Shown here: positions 37,805 to 47,365 of the stretch, piece by piece
How the letters are laid out: each line of letters opens with the position of its first letter
Position numbering within the stretch: position 1 is the first letter of the stretch
Program-made: the position numbers and the translations under genes
Assembly (NCBI RefSeq): GCF_005877885.1
Contig: NZ_VCHY01000002.1
Coordinates: 124,001 to 188,000, forward strand
DNA length: 64,000 nucleotides
Origin: Labilibacter sediminis
GTDB lineage: Bacteria; Bacteroidota; Bacteroidia; Bacteroidales; Marinilabiliaceae
Reading direction: 5' to 3'
The notes under the pieces: model-generated
Databases searched by the model: none
Told to the model about the DNA's origin: nothing
What the model saw: only the letters and a program-made list of their open reading frames with translations

Positions 37805-37805
37805 G

Positions 37806-38405
37806 CTAACCTTTAAGTGCAGGTAAGAATTGTGTTAATAAGTTTGCAAAGTTAGATAAGAATAACCTAATGGCCATAGCCAATAATATAATTCCAAAAA
37901 ACTTTTGCAATACATAAACCCCGCCTTCACCTATTATTTTTTCTACCTTATCAGTTGATCTTAGCACCAAAAAAACAATAAATATATTCAGAACCAAAGC
38001 TATAATGATATTAATCGAATCAAACTCTGCCCTTAGCGACAGAATAGTAGTAAAAGAACCAGCTCCGGCTATCAAAGGAAACGCTATAGGAACAATACTT
38101 GCTCCGGCTGGCGAATCATGTTTAAAAATATGAATACCAAAAATCATTTCAAATGCCATAACCAGCAGAACAAATGAACCCGCAATGGCAAAAGATGATA
38201 TATCCACTCCAAAAAGTCCCAACAACGGCTCTCCTAAAAAGAAAAACAACAACAATATACCTAACGAGATTGTAGATGCCTGATAAGCATTAATTTTATT
38301 TCCCTTCTTCTTTAGATTAATGATTAACGGAATGGATCCTAAAATATCGATAACTGCAAACAACACAATAAATGCCGAAACGATCTGAAGAAATTGAACA
38401 TTCAT
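37806..38405 (-). CDS. MarC family integral membrane protein
   Basis: The 199-residue inner-membrane protein has six helices and the MarC family opening FIVLFAVIDILGSIPLII, then GGSFVLLVMAFEMIFG-like and PIAFPLIAGAGSFTTIL segments. The molecular function of MarC proteins is unsettled; they were once linked, wrongly, to multiple antibiotic resistance. It is probably co-transcribed with rnhA (one-base gap), with no evident functional tie. Confidence 0.92.
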   Translation of the reverse strand: MNVQFLQIVSAFIVLFAVIDILGSIPLIINLKKKGNKINAYQASTISLGILLLFFFLGEPLLGLFGVDISSFAIAGSFVLLVMAFEMIFGIHIFKHDSPAGASIVPIAFPLIAGAGSFTTILSLRAEFDSINIIIALVLNIFIVFLVLRSTDKVEKIIGEGGVYVLQKFFGIILLAMAIRLFLSNFANLLTQFLPALKG

Positions 38406-38476
38406 ATGAAAGAGATTAATAGATTATAACATCAACATAAATTAATTAAAAATACAAGAAAGGGGATGAAATACTC

Positions 38477-38513
38477 ACCCCCCTTAACTATTTAATGATA
38501 TTTTAACGGGGGT
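38477..38513 (-). other. stem-loop at the 3' end of the S46 peptidase gene
   Basis: ACCCCCCTTAA (38477-38487) and TTAACGGGGGT (38503-38513) pair with one mismatch around a 15-base loop, starting at the stop codon of the peptidase gene on the minus strand. A T-rich tail is lacking, and a competing GGGGATGAA-type hairpin overlaps. It could be a weak terminator or an mRNA-stabilising end. Confidence 0.4.
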
Positions 38514-40666
38514 TATTTCACCAAAGTCATTTCTTCAATTAAGTTGGTTGCTCCGGCATATTTGTCAATGATAAACAACACATACCTAATATCAACATTA
38601 ATACATTTTTGAAGTTGCGTTTCAAAAGCAAAATTACCACTCATAGCTTCCCAGTTGCCATCAAAGGCTAAACCAAACAGCTCCCCGTCAGCATTAATTA
38701 CAGGACTACCTGAATTGCCTCCTGTAATATCATTATCTGTAGTAAAACAAACATGCATACTGCCATCAGCATCGGCATACTGTCCATAATCTTTTTGCTC
38801 ATACAACTCCTTCAGTTTTGCAGGTACCTCAAACTCATAATTGCCAGGCTGTTCTTTTTCCATCACACCAGCAAGCGTAGTGTAGTGCTTGTAAAGAACG
38901 GCATCTTTTGGCTTATAATTACCTACTTTACCATAACTCAAACGCATTGAGAAATTTGCATCAGGATAAAATACTTTATCCGGTTTCATTTCCATCATTC
39001 CTTTTAAGAATAAACGATTGTACTCATCCTCATCTGCGTTGGCTGATGCTAATCCGGAATATATAGATCTATATAACTCCACTGTTGACTTAGCAGCAAT
39101 AAATACAGGATCTTTTTGCAAAGCCTTTAAATCAGGCTCGTCAAGAAATGCTTCAAGTTTTTCCTGATCAACAAATATTGACTTCTTAAATACTACATCA
39201 GCATACTTTTTAAAGTCGCCTTTATATTTTTTAACCACCACATCATTAAAAAATGTTGGATGAAAATCTTTTTCTATCTCATCGAAATAAAGTTTTAACA
39301 TGGCCGAGAAAACTTTATGATCGGTACTTACACTATAATTCTTGTAGAATTCAGCCAAAGAAGATTTTATGGTTTCAACAGAACTTTCAATCTTTCCTTT
39401 ATCCTCTTCTTCCAGTGCCTTTTGCAACTTTAAGGTACGTGTTCCCAAGTTAATTATTTCAGTACCTCTTAACATACACTCTACTAAATAGTACTGCGCT
39501 CTTAAATCTGAAGCTCTGCTAGTATATGCTTTTTCTAAACCAAGTAATACATCTCCGTACTCTGCTATTCTATCACCTGAGGCAGCCACCCACTCAGCAA
39601 ACTCTTTTTCTATTTGTCTTTTGCTTTCAATTACCTTCAACTTCTCTAAACCTCGATTCATTCCGATACTGTTTTTCCAGTAATTTGAACTACGGCTGTA
39701 TTTAGATGCATACTGAATATTAACGGCTTCACTAGCCATCATATCCTCATGCCAAATCTCCTGCTTTAACCCACGAGGTACAATAAGAGCATTGTTTATA
39801 ATATTCATTCTTTCCTCAATACCCCATGAGGTATGGTAACGATTTGTACTTCCTGGAAATCCGACAGTCATGGCAAAATCTTCCATTTCAACGCCTTTTA
39901 AAGAAACAGGAAGATGATACTTTGGTGTTAATGGTACATTGTCTGCAGAATATTTTGCAGGCTTACCATCTTTATCGGCATACACTCTAAACATACTAAA
40001 GTCACCTGTATGTCTTGGCCACATCCAGTTATCAGTATCAAAACCAAACTTACCTATTGATGAAGGTGGAGCACCAACAAAACGCACATCAGTATATTTT
40101 TCATAAACGATTAAAAAGTATTGATTGCTTTCTAAGAAGCTTTGCACTTTTACAATAAAATCATTATCCTTAGAAGCCTCTTCTGTAATCGTTTTAATGT
40201 TGTCATCAATAACTTCGGCTCTTTTAGCTCTATCCGCATCCTTAGGCAATCCATCGAGTACCTTGACAGTTACATCCTCCATCTTTTTAAGAAAGGTAAC
40301 AGACAATCCTTCAGCAGGAAGTTCCTCTTCAAAAGATTTGGCCCAAAAACCATCTTTTAAATAATTATGCTCAACCGAGCTTAATGCCTGAATATCTCCA
40401 TAACCACAATGATGGTTGGTCAAAATCAATCCTTTATCAGAGATTAACTCTCCGGTACAACCGCCACCAAAAATAACAATGGCATCTTTTAAGCTTGAAT
40501 TGTTGATACTGTAAATATCTTCAGCTGAAAGCTTAAGACCCATCTCATTCATTTTATTAATGTTTAGCTTCGAAATAAGGGGAAGAAGCCACATTCCTTC
40601 ATCTGCCTTAACGGCTCCTGAAAACCCAATAACAAGGGCCACAAGTAAAATTGTTATCTTTTTCAT
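38513..40666 (-). CDS. S46 family dipeptidyl-peptidase (DPP7/DPP11-like)
   Basis: The 717-residue exported serine peptidase (signal peptide to about AVKA) has the catalytic His region GLILTNHHCGYGD (about 79-91) and the serine motif DITGGNSGSPVINADGEL near 650. Between them lies the large helical domain typical of S46. Such enzymes release N-terminal dipeptides in the periplasm of non-sugar-fermenting Bacteroidota. In the S1 segment AFDGNWEAMSG a Gly stands where DPP11 enzymes are reported to have Arg, which favours DPP7-like hydrophobic specificity (moderate confidence). Confidence 0.94.
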   Translation of the reverse strand: MKKITILLVALVIGFSGAVKADEGMWLLPLISKLNINKMNEMGLKLSAEDIYSINNSSLKDAIVIFGGGCTGELISDKGLILTNHHCGYGDIQALSSVEHNYLKDGFWAKSFEEELPAEGLSVTFLKKMEDVTVKVLDGLPKDADRAKRAEVIDDNIKTITEEASKDNDFIVKVQSFLESNQYFLIVYEKYTDVRFVGAPPSSIGKFGFDTDNWMWPRHTGDFSMFRVYADKDGKPAKYSADNVPLTPKYHLPVSLKGVEMEDFAMTVGFPGSTNRYHTSWGIEERMNIINNALIVPRGLKQEIWHEDMMASEAVNIQYASKYSRSSNYWKNSIGMNRGLEKLKVIESKRQIEKEFAEWVAASGDRIAEYGDVLLGLEKAYTSRASDLRAQYYLVECMLRGTEIINLGTRTLKLQKALEEEDKGKIESSVETIKSSLAEFYKNYSVSTDHKVFSAMLKLYFDEIEKDFHPTFFNDVVVKKYKGDFKKYADVVFKKSIFVDQEKLEAFLDEPDLKALQKDPVFIAAKSTVELYRSIYSGLASANADEDEYNRLFLKGMMEMKPDKVFYPDANFSMRLSYGKVGNYKPKDAVLYKHYTTLAGVMEKEQPGNYEFEVPAKLKELYEQKDYGQYADADGSMHVCFTTDNDITGGNSGSPVINADGELFGLAFDGNWEAMSGNFAFETQLQKCINVDIRYVLFIIDKYAGATNLIEEMTLVK

Positions 40667-40929
40667 TAATTGGTTTTTAATATTCGTTATACTACGAATG
40701 AGTTATGAAAAAACATTGGTATTTATACAAAACAAGACTTTAACTAACTTTAATTTACATTAGTCGGGCCGAAATAAACAGAAAAAACGAGGAAAAACAA
40801 TGATAAATATTAATGATTTGCCCGCTTCACAAGATAAACGCACAATTCATAAGCTTTGTTTAGGAGATAGAACATGAGTATTTAAACAAACACCCATCCC
40901 ATTTAAAAAATTCAATAGATGGATTAGTC

Positions 40930-41541
40930 CTAGAAGTCGAGTTTTAATTGATTAACCGTTAGCTTAAAGGTTTGACGATGCAAAGGTGTTGCACCTAACT
41001 TTTCAATGGCAGCACGATGCGCTTTTGTCGGATAACCTTTATTCTTGCTCCAATCGTAACCTGGATACTCACTATCCATCTGTTCCATCATTTCATCACG
41101 ATGTGTTTTGGCAAGAATACTTGCGGCTGCAATGGGCATATATTTGCCATCTCCTTTAACAATACAGGTATGTGGAATACCTTTGTAAGGTTTAAAACGA
41201 TTTCCATCGATTAACAAATGCTCCGGCGTTGTTTTTAACTCCTCTACAGCTCTCTGCATTCCAACAATTGAGGCATTTAACACATTAATTTGATCAACTT
41301 CGGTATTATCAACAACCGAAACAGCCCAGGCAAGAGCTTCCTTTTCGATAATAGGACGTAAAGTATTTCGCTGCTTTTCAGTTAACTGCTTGGAGTCATT
41401 CAATAAAGGATGGGTAAAATTGCGAGGTAAAATAACAGCAGCAGCAACCACTGGTCCGGCCAGACAGCCTCTGCCTGCTTCATCACAGCCTGCCTCAACT
41501 TTATCTTTATTCAGGTATAGCTCAAGTTTTGATTTTGCCAT
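40930..41541 (-). CDS. rnhB: ribonuclease HII
   Basis: RNase HII (203 aa) removes misincorporated ribonucleotides and RNA primers. It has the DEAGRG motif (AGCDEAGRGCLAGPVVAAA, D20-E21), LIDGNRFKP with the third acid, and AAASILAKTHRDEMM with the fourth. Length is normal. It lies 30 bases downstream of the M28 peptidase gene, probably in one transcript with cysS. Confidence 0.97.
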   Translation of the reverse strand: MAKSKLELYLNKDKVEAGCDEAGRGCLAGPVVAAAVILPRNFTHPLLNDSKQLTEKQRNTLRPIIEKEALAWAVSVVDNTEVDQINVLNASIVGMQRAVEELKTTPEHLLIDGNRFKPYKGIPHTCIVKGDGKYMPIAAASILAKTHRDEMMEQMDSEYPGYDWSKNKGYPTKAHRAAIEKLGATPLHRQTFKLTVNQLKLDF

Positions 41542-41571
41542 TATAGTTTAATCCTATACAATTACTAAAAC

Positions 41572-42561
41572 CTATTTCTCATTGTACAATACTTCAAGCA
41601 GGGTTTGTCCAACTGCCTTTAAAGTAGCCTTATCAATAACATCCATATTATCATCATGAGTATGCCAATAACTTCCAAAGCTGGAACTGGTTGATGGATC
41701 ATGCTGAATAATATCGATACATGGAATATTCAAATACTTATTCACATATACATGATCATCAGTAATTGCACCCCCTTTTTGATACACAAAATAATTACCA
41801 TACCCTAGTTTATTTGCTGTATTCCAAACCTTTCGAACTAACCTTGGAGCATATTGTAGTGAATGTAGTTCCTGATAGAACGTAGCTCCTTTAGCCCCCA
41901 CCATATCCAGTAAAATACCATATTTTGCATAATAATCTTTTCTATGCGGATTTTTTCCCCAATACTGTGAACCCAAACACCATGTGTCTGGCTTATAATC
42001 CGTTTGAATGTGGTCCGGAATTCCATAATCTTCAGCATCAAAGAAAATGATATCCACACCATAATCCAACTGCTTAACATTAAGCTGTCTGGCAATTTCC
42101 AGCAACACACCAACTCCACTGGCTCCATCATTGGCTCCCAAAATGGCTTCATTGCGTCTACTCACATCCTCACAATGATCTGCAAAAGGGCGACTATCCC
42201 AATGTGCGAAAAGCAAAACCCTGTTCTTCACCTCAGGCTTATACTGTCCTATAATATTTTTAGCATTCAAAAGGGTATTATCAAAAGCTCTTACCTGAGC
42301 TTCCTGCACAATTACATCTGCTCCATATCCCCGTAGTTTATCTGCCAGATAAGCAGCACATAACTCATGCGGTTTTGAGTTAGGAACCCTTGGTCCAAAA
42401 TCCACCTGTCCCTTCACAAAATAATAAGCCGAGTCAGCATCAAAAACAGGCACATCCACAACACGGGCAGACTTGTTTTTGGTATTGGTTTTATTTTTCA
42501 CCTGAGATAAGTTGCAGCTAACCAATACCACAAAACTTAATACTAAAATATATTTGATCAT
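41572..42561 (-). CDS. M28 family zinc peptidase / glutaminyl-cyclase-like lipoprotein
   Basis: The 329-residue protein has a lipobox at LVLSFVVLVSC (Cys16), so it is probably a lipoprotein. The zinc site of family M28 is visible: LLFAHWDSRP, GANDGASGVGVLLE, FFDAEDYG, then a late HTHDD. The sequence resembles bacterial glutaminyl cyclases and aminopeptidases that share this fold; which activity applies cannot be told from sequence. It is downstream of cysS (49-base gap). Confidence 0.9.
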   Translation of the reverse strand: MIKYILVLSFVVLVSCNLSQVKNKTNTKNKSARVVDVPVFDADSAYYFVKGQVDFGPRVPNSKPHELCAAYLADKLRGYGADVIVQEAQVRAFDNTLLNAKNIIGQYKPEVKNRVLLFAHWDSRPFADHCEDVSRRNEAILGANDGASGVGVLLEIARQLNVKQLDYGVDIIFFDAEDYGIPDHIQTDYKPDTWCLGSQYWGKNPHRKDYYAKYGILLDMVGAKGATFYQELHSLQYAPRLVRKVWNTANKLGYGNYFVYQKGGAITDDHVYVNKYLNIPCIDIIQHDPSTSSSFGSYWHTHDDNMDVIDKATLKAVGQTLLEVLYNEK

Positions 42562-42610
42562 ACTTAAAAACCTAAATTAGTTTGTGCATTCATTAATCGA
42601 TGAGCTCACC

Positions 42611-44083
42611 CTATTTTAATTCCCAAGTGGCACCTTCAGCACCATCCTTTATGATGAATCCTAAATTTTGTAGCTCATCACGAATTTTATCGGCCATAGC
42701 CCAATCTTTATTTGCTTTTGCTTCTGTTCTCATATTTAAAAGCAAATGAATTACCTCATCCAGTTTTTCATCATTACCTGCATCCTGAGAGGTCTCTACT
42801 TCTAATCCTAAAATATCGTAAACAAAAGCATGCATTAAGTCTTTAAAATAAACCAAGTCTTCTTCTGAAATTTTTTGTTTACCCGCCAATACTGAATTGA
42901 TGATCTTTACTCCCTCAAAAAGATTTGCTATTAATATTGGACTATTTAAATCATCGCAAATTGCTGTCAAACATTTTTCTTTTAAAGCCTTAACATCAAC
43001 ATCCGATTCTTTAGAAGTAACCAGTTGCTCCAGATTATTCATAGCATCCATTAACTTATTCAAGCCTTTTTCTGCAGCTTGCAGAGCTTCATTACCAAAA
43101 TCTAAAGTACTCCGATAATGCGCCTGTAAAATAAAGAATCGAATAGTCATAGGACTATAAGCTCTTTCCAGCTTATCATGATTACCAGTAAAAAATTCTT
43201 CGAGAGTAATGAAGTTACCCAACGACTTACCCATTTTTTGACCACCAATAGTAATCATATTATTATGCATCCAATAACGAGCAGGAGACTTACCATTATC
43301 AATTGTACTTTGGGCAATTTCACATTCGTGATGAGGAAACAATAAATCCATTCCTCCTCCATGAATATCAAATTCCTTACCCAGATACTTTTTACTCATG
43401 GCAGAACATTCCAAATGCCAACCCGGAAACCCATCACTCCATTCTGATGGCCATCTCATAATGTGTTCAGGTGCAGCTTTTTTCCATAAGGCAAAATCTA
43501 AAGCATCCCTCTTTTCACTTTGCCCGTCCAAAGCACGGGTATTATTCATCAAATCCTCAACCTTACGACCTGATAAAATACCATAAGGATGATCTTGATT
43601 ATATTTCTTGACATCAAAATAAACAGAGCCATTACTTTCGTATGCATAACCCTTATTTATTATTGACTTAATCACTTCTATTTGTTCAATTATATGACCA
43701 GATGCCCGAGGTTCGATGCTTGGACTCTTAACATTAAGCTTGCTCATATAATCGTGATACCTTTCGGTATAATAATGCACCACCTCCATTGGCTCTAACT
43801 CTTCAAGCTTGGCCTTTTTAGCAATCTTATCTTCACCCTCATCTCCATCATTTTCTAAATGACCTACATCTGTAATATTTCTAACATACCTAACCTTATA
43901 ATCAAGGTAAGTAAGTAAACGTGTTAGCAAATCAAAAGTGATAGCAGGTCGGGCATGACCCAAATGAGGATCTCCATAAACTGTAGGACCACATACATAT
44001 AACCCAACCCGGTTAGGAGTTATGGATTTAAACAATTCCTTCTTTCGTGACAGTGTATTATATATGTATAACTGGTTCTTCAT
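42611..44083 (-). CDS. cysS: cysteine-tRNA ligase
   Basis: CysRS (490 aa) charges tRNA-Cys. The HIGH-type motif is HLGH (residues 40-43 in [10 protein letters not shown]) and the KMSKS loop reads KMGKSLGNF, a common variant in this phylum. Zinc ligands include C31 (YVCGPTVYG) and a later ECSAMS / FPHHECE cluster. Length is usual. Promoter candidate TAATTTTG at 44112-44119. Confidence 0.97.
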   Translation of the reverse strand: MKNQLYIYNTLSRKKELFKSITPNRVGLYVCGPTVYGDPHLGHARPAITFDLLTRLLTYLDYKVRYVRNITDVGHLENDGDEGEDKIAKKAKLEELEPMEVVHYYTERYHDYMSKLNVKSPSIEPRASGHIIEQIEVIKSIINKGYAYESNGSVYFDVKKYNQDHPYGILSGRKVEDLMNNTRALDGQSEKRDALDFALWKKAAPEHIMRWPSEWSDGFPGWHLECSAMSKKYLGKEFDIHGGGMDLLFPHHECEIAQSTIDNGKSPARYWMHNNMITIGGQKMGKSLGNFITLEEFFTGNHDKLERAYSPMTIRFFILQAHYRSTLDFGNEALQAAEKGLNKLMDAMNNLEQLVTSKESDVDVKALKEKCLTAICDDLNSPILIANLFEGVKIINSVLAGKQKISEEDLVYFKDLMHAFVYDILGLEVETSQDAGNDEKLDEVIHLLLNMRTEAKANKDWAMADKIRDELQNLGFIIKDGAEGATWELK

Positions 44084-44111
44084 TTCGTTTTATATTTCTA
44101 TTTAAGGATGT

Positions 44112-44119
44112 CAAAATTA
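44112..44119 (-). promoter_or_regulatory. candidate promoter -7 element of cysS
   Basis: Minus strand TAATTTTG matches TAnnTTTG, 29 bases upstream of the ATG; the -33 element is not convincing. Confidence 0.4.
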
Positions 44120-44239
44120 CAAAAAACTAGCAATAAGCGTTCATTTTAATATCTTATTCTTAAATCACCCTACAATAGGCTTTTCTTATTCTCCGCAATC
44201 ATTACAAAAAACTGTTTGTTTTTAATTTTTAGAGTAAGT

Positions 44240-44525
44240 AACCTGAGTTCGATTAAAATTAAAGAGCTCAGATTTTCATAGATAATTGATTTACAATACT
44301 AATTTTAGAAACATAGTAAGCTATGGTGATAAAACTTAAAGTAGTAAATCGATTATTTAAGGAAAAACATTATTGTTTCACTTATAAACATCAATTTTCA
44401 TCGTCATGTTTGCTAGTCATAGCCCGCCCTGCCTGCCGGCTAGGCAGGTATTTCTGCGCAAATATTCCTTGAAACTTAATATTTATAAGTGATCTGAGCC
44501 AATAATTTTATGTCGAACTCAGGTT
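44240..44525. repeat. 286-bp cloverleaf-like palindromic intergenic element
   Basis: Outer arms of 34 bp each (44240-44273 and 44492-44525) are inverted repeats sharing AACCTGAGTTCGA at the ends and GCTCAGAT inside. Between them lie two more hairpins. H1 is GATTTAC/GTAAATC (44288-44350), centred on CATAG-TAAG-CTATG. H2 is TCACTTATAAA/TTTATAAGTGA (44378-44492), containing the GC-rich palindrome CCTGCC-GGCTA-GGCAGG. The whole could fold as a three-way junction. The 589-base gap 44084-44672 otherwise shows no gene. It may be a non-autonomous mobile repeat; no transposase is nearby. Confidence 0.72.
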
Positions 44526-44672
44526 AAGTACACACATCACACACAATTATCGACAAACGATAAATAGCATTAAACCTCTAAATCCTGCTACTTATCAAAA
44601 ATAAGTAATAGTTTATGAACCTTTTTATTTCTTTGAAGTAAAACATAGCAATAGATAAGTGAGGTAAAAACT

Positions 44673-46022
44673 ATGTCTGAACAAAGGAACGAACAAATAT
44701 ATTCACAACAAATATCCTTGGGTAACGATTGGGAATCATGCATATATGATCTTTTCAATCCTCAGAATGCAGTTATTGGTGAGGAATTTATGGAGATAAC
44801 TATCCAAAAACTCAATAAATATTTAAATGCAGACTTTATATTTATTGCCAAAGTGGATAAAGAGGAGAAAGTCCTGGAATCTGTAGCCTTTTGTGACAGA
44901 GAAAGTGTTCTAAAACCTTTTACTATACCTTATAAAAACACGCCGTGTGAAGAAGTTCTGGCACAATCTCACATCACCTTTAAAAACAATGTACAAGTTA
45001 ATTTCCCTAATGATCATAGGTTACAAAATCTAAACGTTGAAGGATACAGCGGTGTGCCATTATACAATTCTTCTCGTCAGCCTATTGGTGTGCTTACCGC
45101 TTTGTTTTGTGATCCAATTATCGATGCTAAGAAAATTGAGTCATTGATGTTTATGTTCTCTTCCAGAATCAGCTCAGAATTAGAGCATATGGAGAAAGAA
45201 CGTGAACTGAAAAGACGAAACCTTGAATTATTGGTTTTTAAAGAAGAGCTAATCCGTAAAAACAAGGAACTTGATTTAATTAACGGAGAACTTAAACAAG
45301 CCACTTCCAAAGCAGAAGAAAGTGTAAAATTAAAGTCCTCTTTCCTGGCAAACCTAAGTCACGAAATCAGAACACCGATGAATGCCATTATAGGTTTTAC
45401 AGAACTGCTTAAATCAAATAACTTAAGCAATGAGGAGAAAGCATCCTACCTGGATATCATTCATCAAAATGGCAACCAGTTAATGAGGGTAATGGATGCC
45501 CTTATCGACATCTCTAAACTACAAGCAAAGGCTTATGTTGAAACCAGAGAGAAAATATCTATTAACAAAATACTCTCTGAGATATATACGAATTTTAGTC
45601 ACGAAATTAAGGTAAGACAAAAACCAATAAAATTAGTACTGGAATTTGGAGAAGATGATGGCCATGATGAGCTTTGCATCTTTAAAGAAGCCATTTTTAA
45701 AATATTCGATCACTTATTGGGCAATGCCATTAAATTTACACAGGAAGGTCAGATAACCTTGGGATACGATGTATACGAAGATTACTTTGAGTTTTTTGTG
45801 CAAGACACAGGCATTGGGATTCCTAAAGGAGAAGAAGAAAGAATCTTTGATCTTTTCAGACAAGTAGATATTAAACACACACGTGAATTTGGCGGCAATG
45901 GCATTGGATTGTCCATTGTAAAAAAATATGTAGAGGTAATGAATGGTGAAGTTTGGGCAGAACCGATGCAGGAAACAGGCGCCTTAATCAAGTTTAGGCT
46001 ACCAACCAACAGTCAAGAATAA
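44673..46022 (+). CDS. GAF-domain sensor histidine kinase
   Basis: The 449-residue soluble kinase has a GAF domain (about 40-170: TPCEEVLAQSHITF, GVPLYNSSRQPIGVLTALF), a coiled coil (about 175-220), HisKA with the H-box FLANLSHEIRTPMNAIIGF and an HATPase domain with LLGNAIKFT, DTGIGIP and GGNGIGLSIVKKYVE. It has no receiver domain and no response regulator beside it. The ligand of the GAF domain is unknown. It is convergent with ald (31-base gap). Confidence 0.93.
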   Translation: MSEQRNEQIYSQQISLGNDWESCIYDLFNPQNAVIGEEFMEITIQKLNKYLNADFIFIAKVDKEEKVLESVAFCDRESVLKPFTIPYKNTPCEEVLAQSHITFKNNVQVNFPNDHRLQNLNVEGYSGVPLYNSSRQPIGVLTALFCDPIIDAKKIESLMFMFSSRISSELEHMEKERELKRRNLELLVFKEELIRKNKELDLINGELKQATSKAEESVKLKSSFLANLSHEIRTPMNAIIGFTELLKSNNLSNEEKASYLDIIHQNGNQLMRVMDALIDISKLQAKAYVETREKISINKILSEIYTNFSHEIKVRQKPIKLVLEFGEDDGHDELCIFKEAIFKIFDHLLGNAIKFTQEGQITLGYDVYEDYFEFFVQDTGIGIPKGEEERIFDLFRQVDIKHTREFGGNGIGLSIVKKYVEVMNGEVWAEPMQETGALIKFRLPTNSQE

Positions 46023-46053
46023 TAAAACCTATCTTTCCATTTTTTCACCCCTT

Positions 46054-47274
46054 TTAAAAGGCTGCCAATAACAAACCAATATCTTTTGATGGAAGAGAGA
46101 ATGTTTCACCAATATAATGATTGGTCAAAATTCCCTTATATATATATATTCCATTACTAAAACCGGAATCTTCTTTTACTAAAGTATCGATATTACCTGA
46201 ATCTGCCACCTGCAGAATCATTTGTGCAAATATATTACTTAATGCAATGGTTGCGGTGCGAGCCACATGAGATGCCACATTAGGAACACAGTAATGAATT
46301 ACCCCATGTTTAATAAACACCGGATGAGCAAAATCTGTACACATTGACGATTCAAAACAACCGCCTTGCCCCACGCTTAAATCAATAAGAATAGAACCCG
46401 GTTTCATTTGCGCCACTTGATCTTCGGTAACCATATAACTTAATCCCGATTGTAAGTAGCGTAAATTTCCAATGACTGCATCAGCCGATTTAAGGGCTTT
46501 AGTTAAAGCCTTTGGATGAAGCACTGACGTAAATACTCTTTGACCGATATTCGTTTCAAGTTCTTTTAAACTTTTAAAAGAATTATCAAACACCTTCACT
46601 GTAGCACCCAAACCCAATGCCGCCCGAGCTGCTGACTCTCCAGCAGTTCCAGCACCAAGAATCACTACTTCGGAAGGTGAGATACCTGTAACTCCACCCA
46701 ATAATACACCCTTACCATTATGCGCCTTACTTAAGTATTCGCTGGCAATCATAATTGAAGCCGCTCCCTCAATCTCGCTCATACTGCGAATAATTGGGTA
46801 ACAGCCATTATTATCCTTTATAAGTTCAAAAGCAAATGCATTCACCTTTTTACTCATGAGCCTTTGAATTGATTCGCGCGATTGCTGATTCAATTGCACC
46901 AATGAAATTACAGTCTGATTTTGTGTTAGAAGGGCAATTTCTTCACTGGTAAATGGCGATATTTTAAGAATTATTTCAGCCTTAAAGACTTCTGTTGAAT
47001 TTTTAACGATGGTAGCACCGCACTCTGAAAAATCATTATCGAAATAATTAGCTGCTTCACCAGCTCCGGCCTCAAACAAAACGGTATGACCATTTTCAAC
47101 AAGCAGCTCTACACCTTGTGGAGACAGAGCAATTCTATTTTCAAACTTTGATTTTTCTTTAGGAATACCAATAACAAGTTTTTTATTGGTCTTTTTTACT
47201 TCTAACATCTCTTCCTGAGGAAGAAGACCTGTATTATACAGAGGAAAATTCGATTTGTTAACTATACCAGCCAT
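46054..47274 (-). CDS. ald: alanine dehydrogenase
   Basis: The 406-residue enzyme probably interconverts L-alanine and pyruvate plus ammonia with NAD. N-terminal EKSKFENRIALSPQGVELL matches the AlaDH/PNT N-domain. The Rossmann motif is VVILGAGTAGESAARAALG. The C-terminal part shows IDLSVGQGGCFESS and ASHVARTATIAL. It is some 30 residues longer than typical Ald at the N-terminus. The promoter region carries a large dyad, suggesting a dedicated regulator. Confidence 0.88.
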   Translation of the reverse strand: MAGIVNKSNFPLYNTGLLPQEEMLEVKKTNKKLVIGIPKEKSKFENRIALSPQGVELLVENGHTVLFEAGAGEAANYFDNDFSECGATIVKNSTEVFKAEIILKISPFTSEEIALLTQNQTVISLVQLNQQSRESIQRLMSKKVNAFAFELIKDNNGCYPIIRSMSEIEGAASIMIASEYLSKAHNGKGVLLGGVTGISPSEVVILGAGTAGESAARAALGLGATVKVFDNSFKSLKELETNIGQRVFTSVLHPKALTKALKSADAVIGNLRYLQSGLSYMVTEDQVAQMKPGSILIDLSVGQGGCFESSMCTDFAHPVFIKHGVIHYCVPNVASHVARTATIALSNIFAQMILQVADSGNIDTLVKEDSGFSNGIYIYKGILTNHYIGETFSLPSKDIGLLLAAF

Positions 47275-47296
47275 TTACACCATTTAATCAGAGTAA

Positions 47297-47337
47297 CAAA
47301 TATATTTGGAAAGTTACTAAATATTTCCAAATATATT
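47297..47337 (-). promoter_or_regulatory. ald promoter embedded in a 14-bp perfect dyad
   Basis: Minus strand TATATTTG (47297-47304) and TTTG (47328-47331, 23-base spacing) form the promoter. Both elements fall on a perfect inverted repeat: AATATATTTGGAAA (47299-47312) and TTTCCAAATATATT (47324-47337), 11 bases apart. A dimeric regulator, for example of the Lrp/AsnC family that often controls ald, could occlude it; the identity is inference. No T tract follows, so a terminator of the his operon is less likely. Confidence 0.6.
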
Positions 47338-47365
47338 GCCTCTAAACATTGATCGTAATATAACT

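Noticed and set aside
40682-40699. Dyad ATTCGT-TATACT-ACGAAT upstream of the S46 peptidase gene
   Set aside because: Only 6-bp arms in AT-rich DNA, with no match to a promoter element; not distinguishable from chance. The remainder of 40667-40929 shows nothing.
44420-44450. GC-rich CTGCCTGCCGGC-type block considered as a separate terminator
   Set aside because: It is the tip of the second hairpin in the larger element 44240-44525 and has no T tract, so it is listed within that element.
46050-46061. Palindrome CCTTTTAAAAGG at the ald/GAF-kinase convergent ends
   Set aside because: It overlaps the end of ald, has no loop suited to a hairpin and no T tract; too short to call a terminator.
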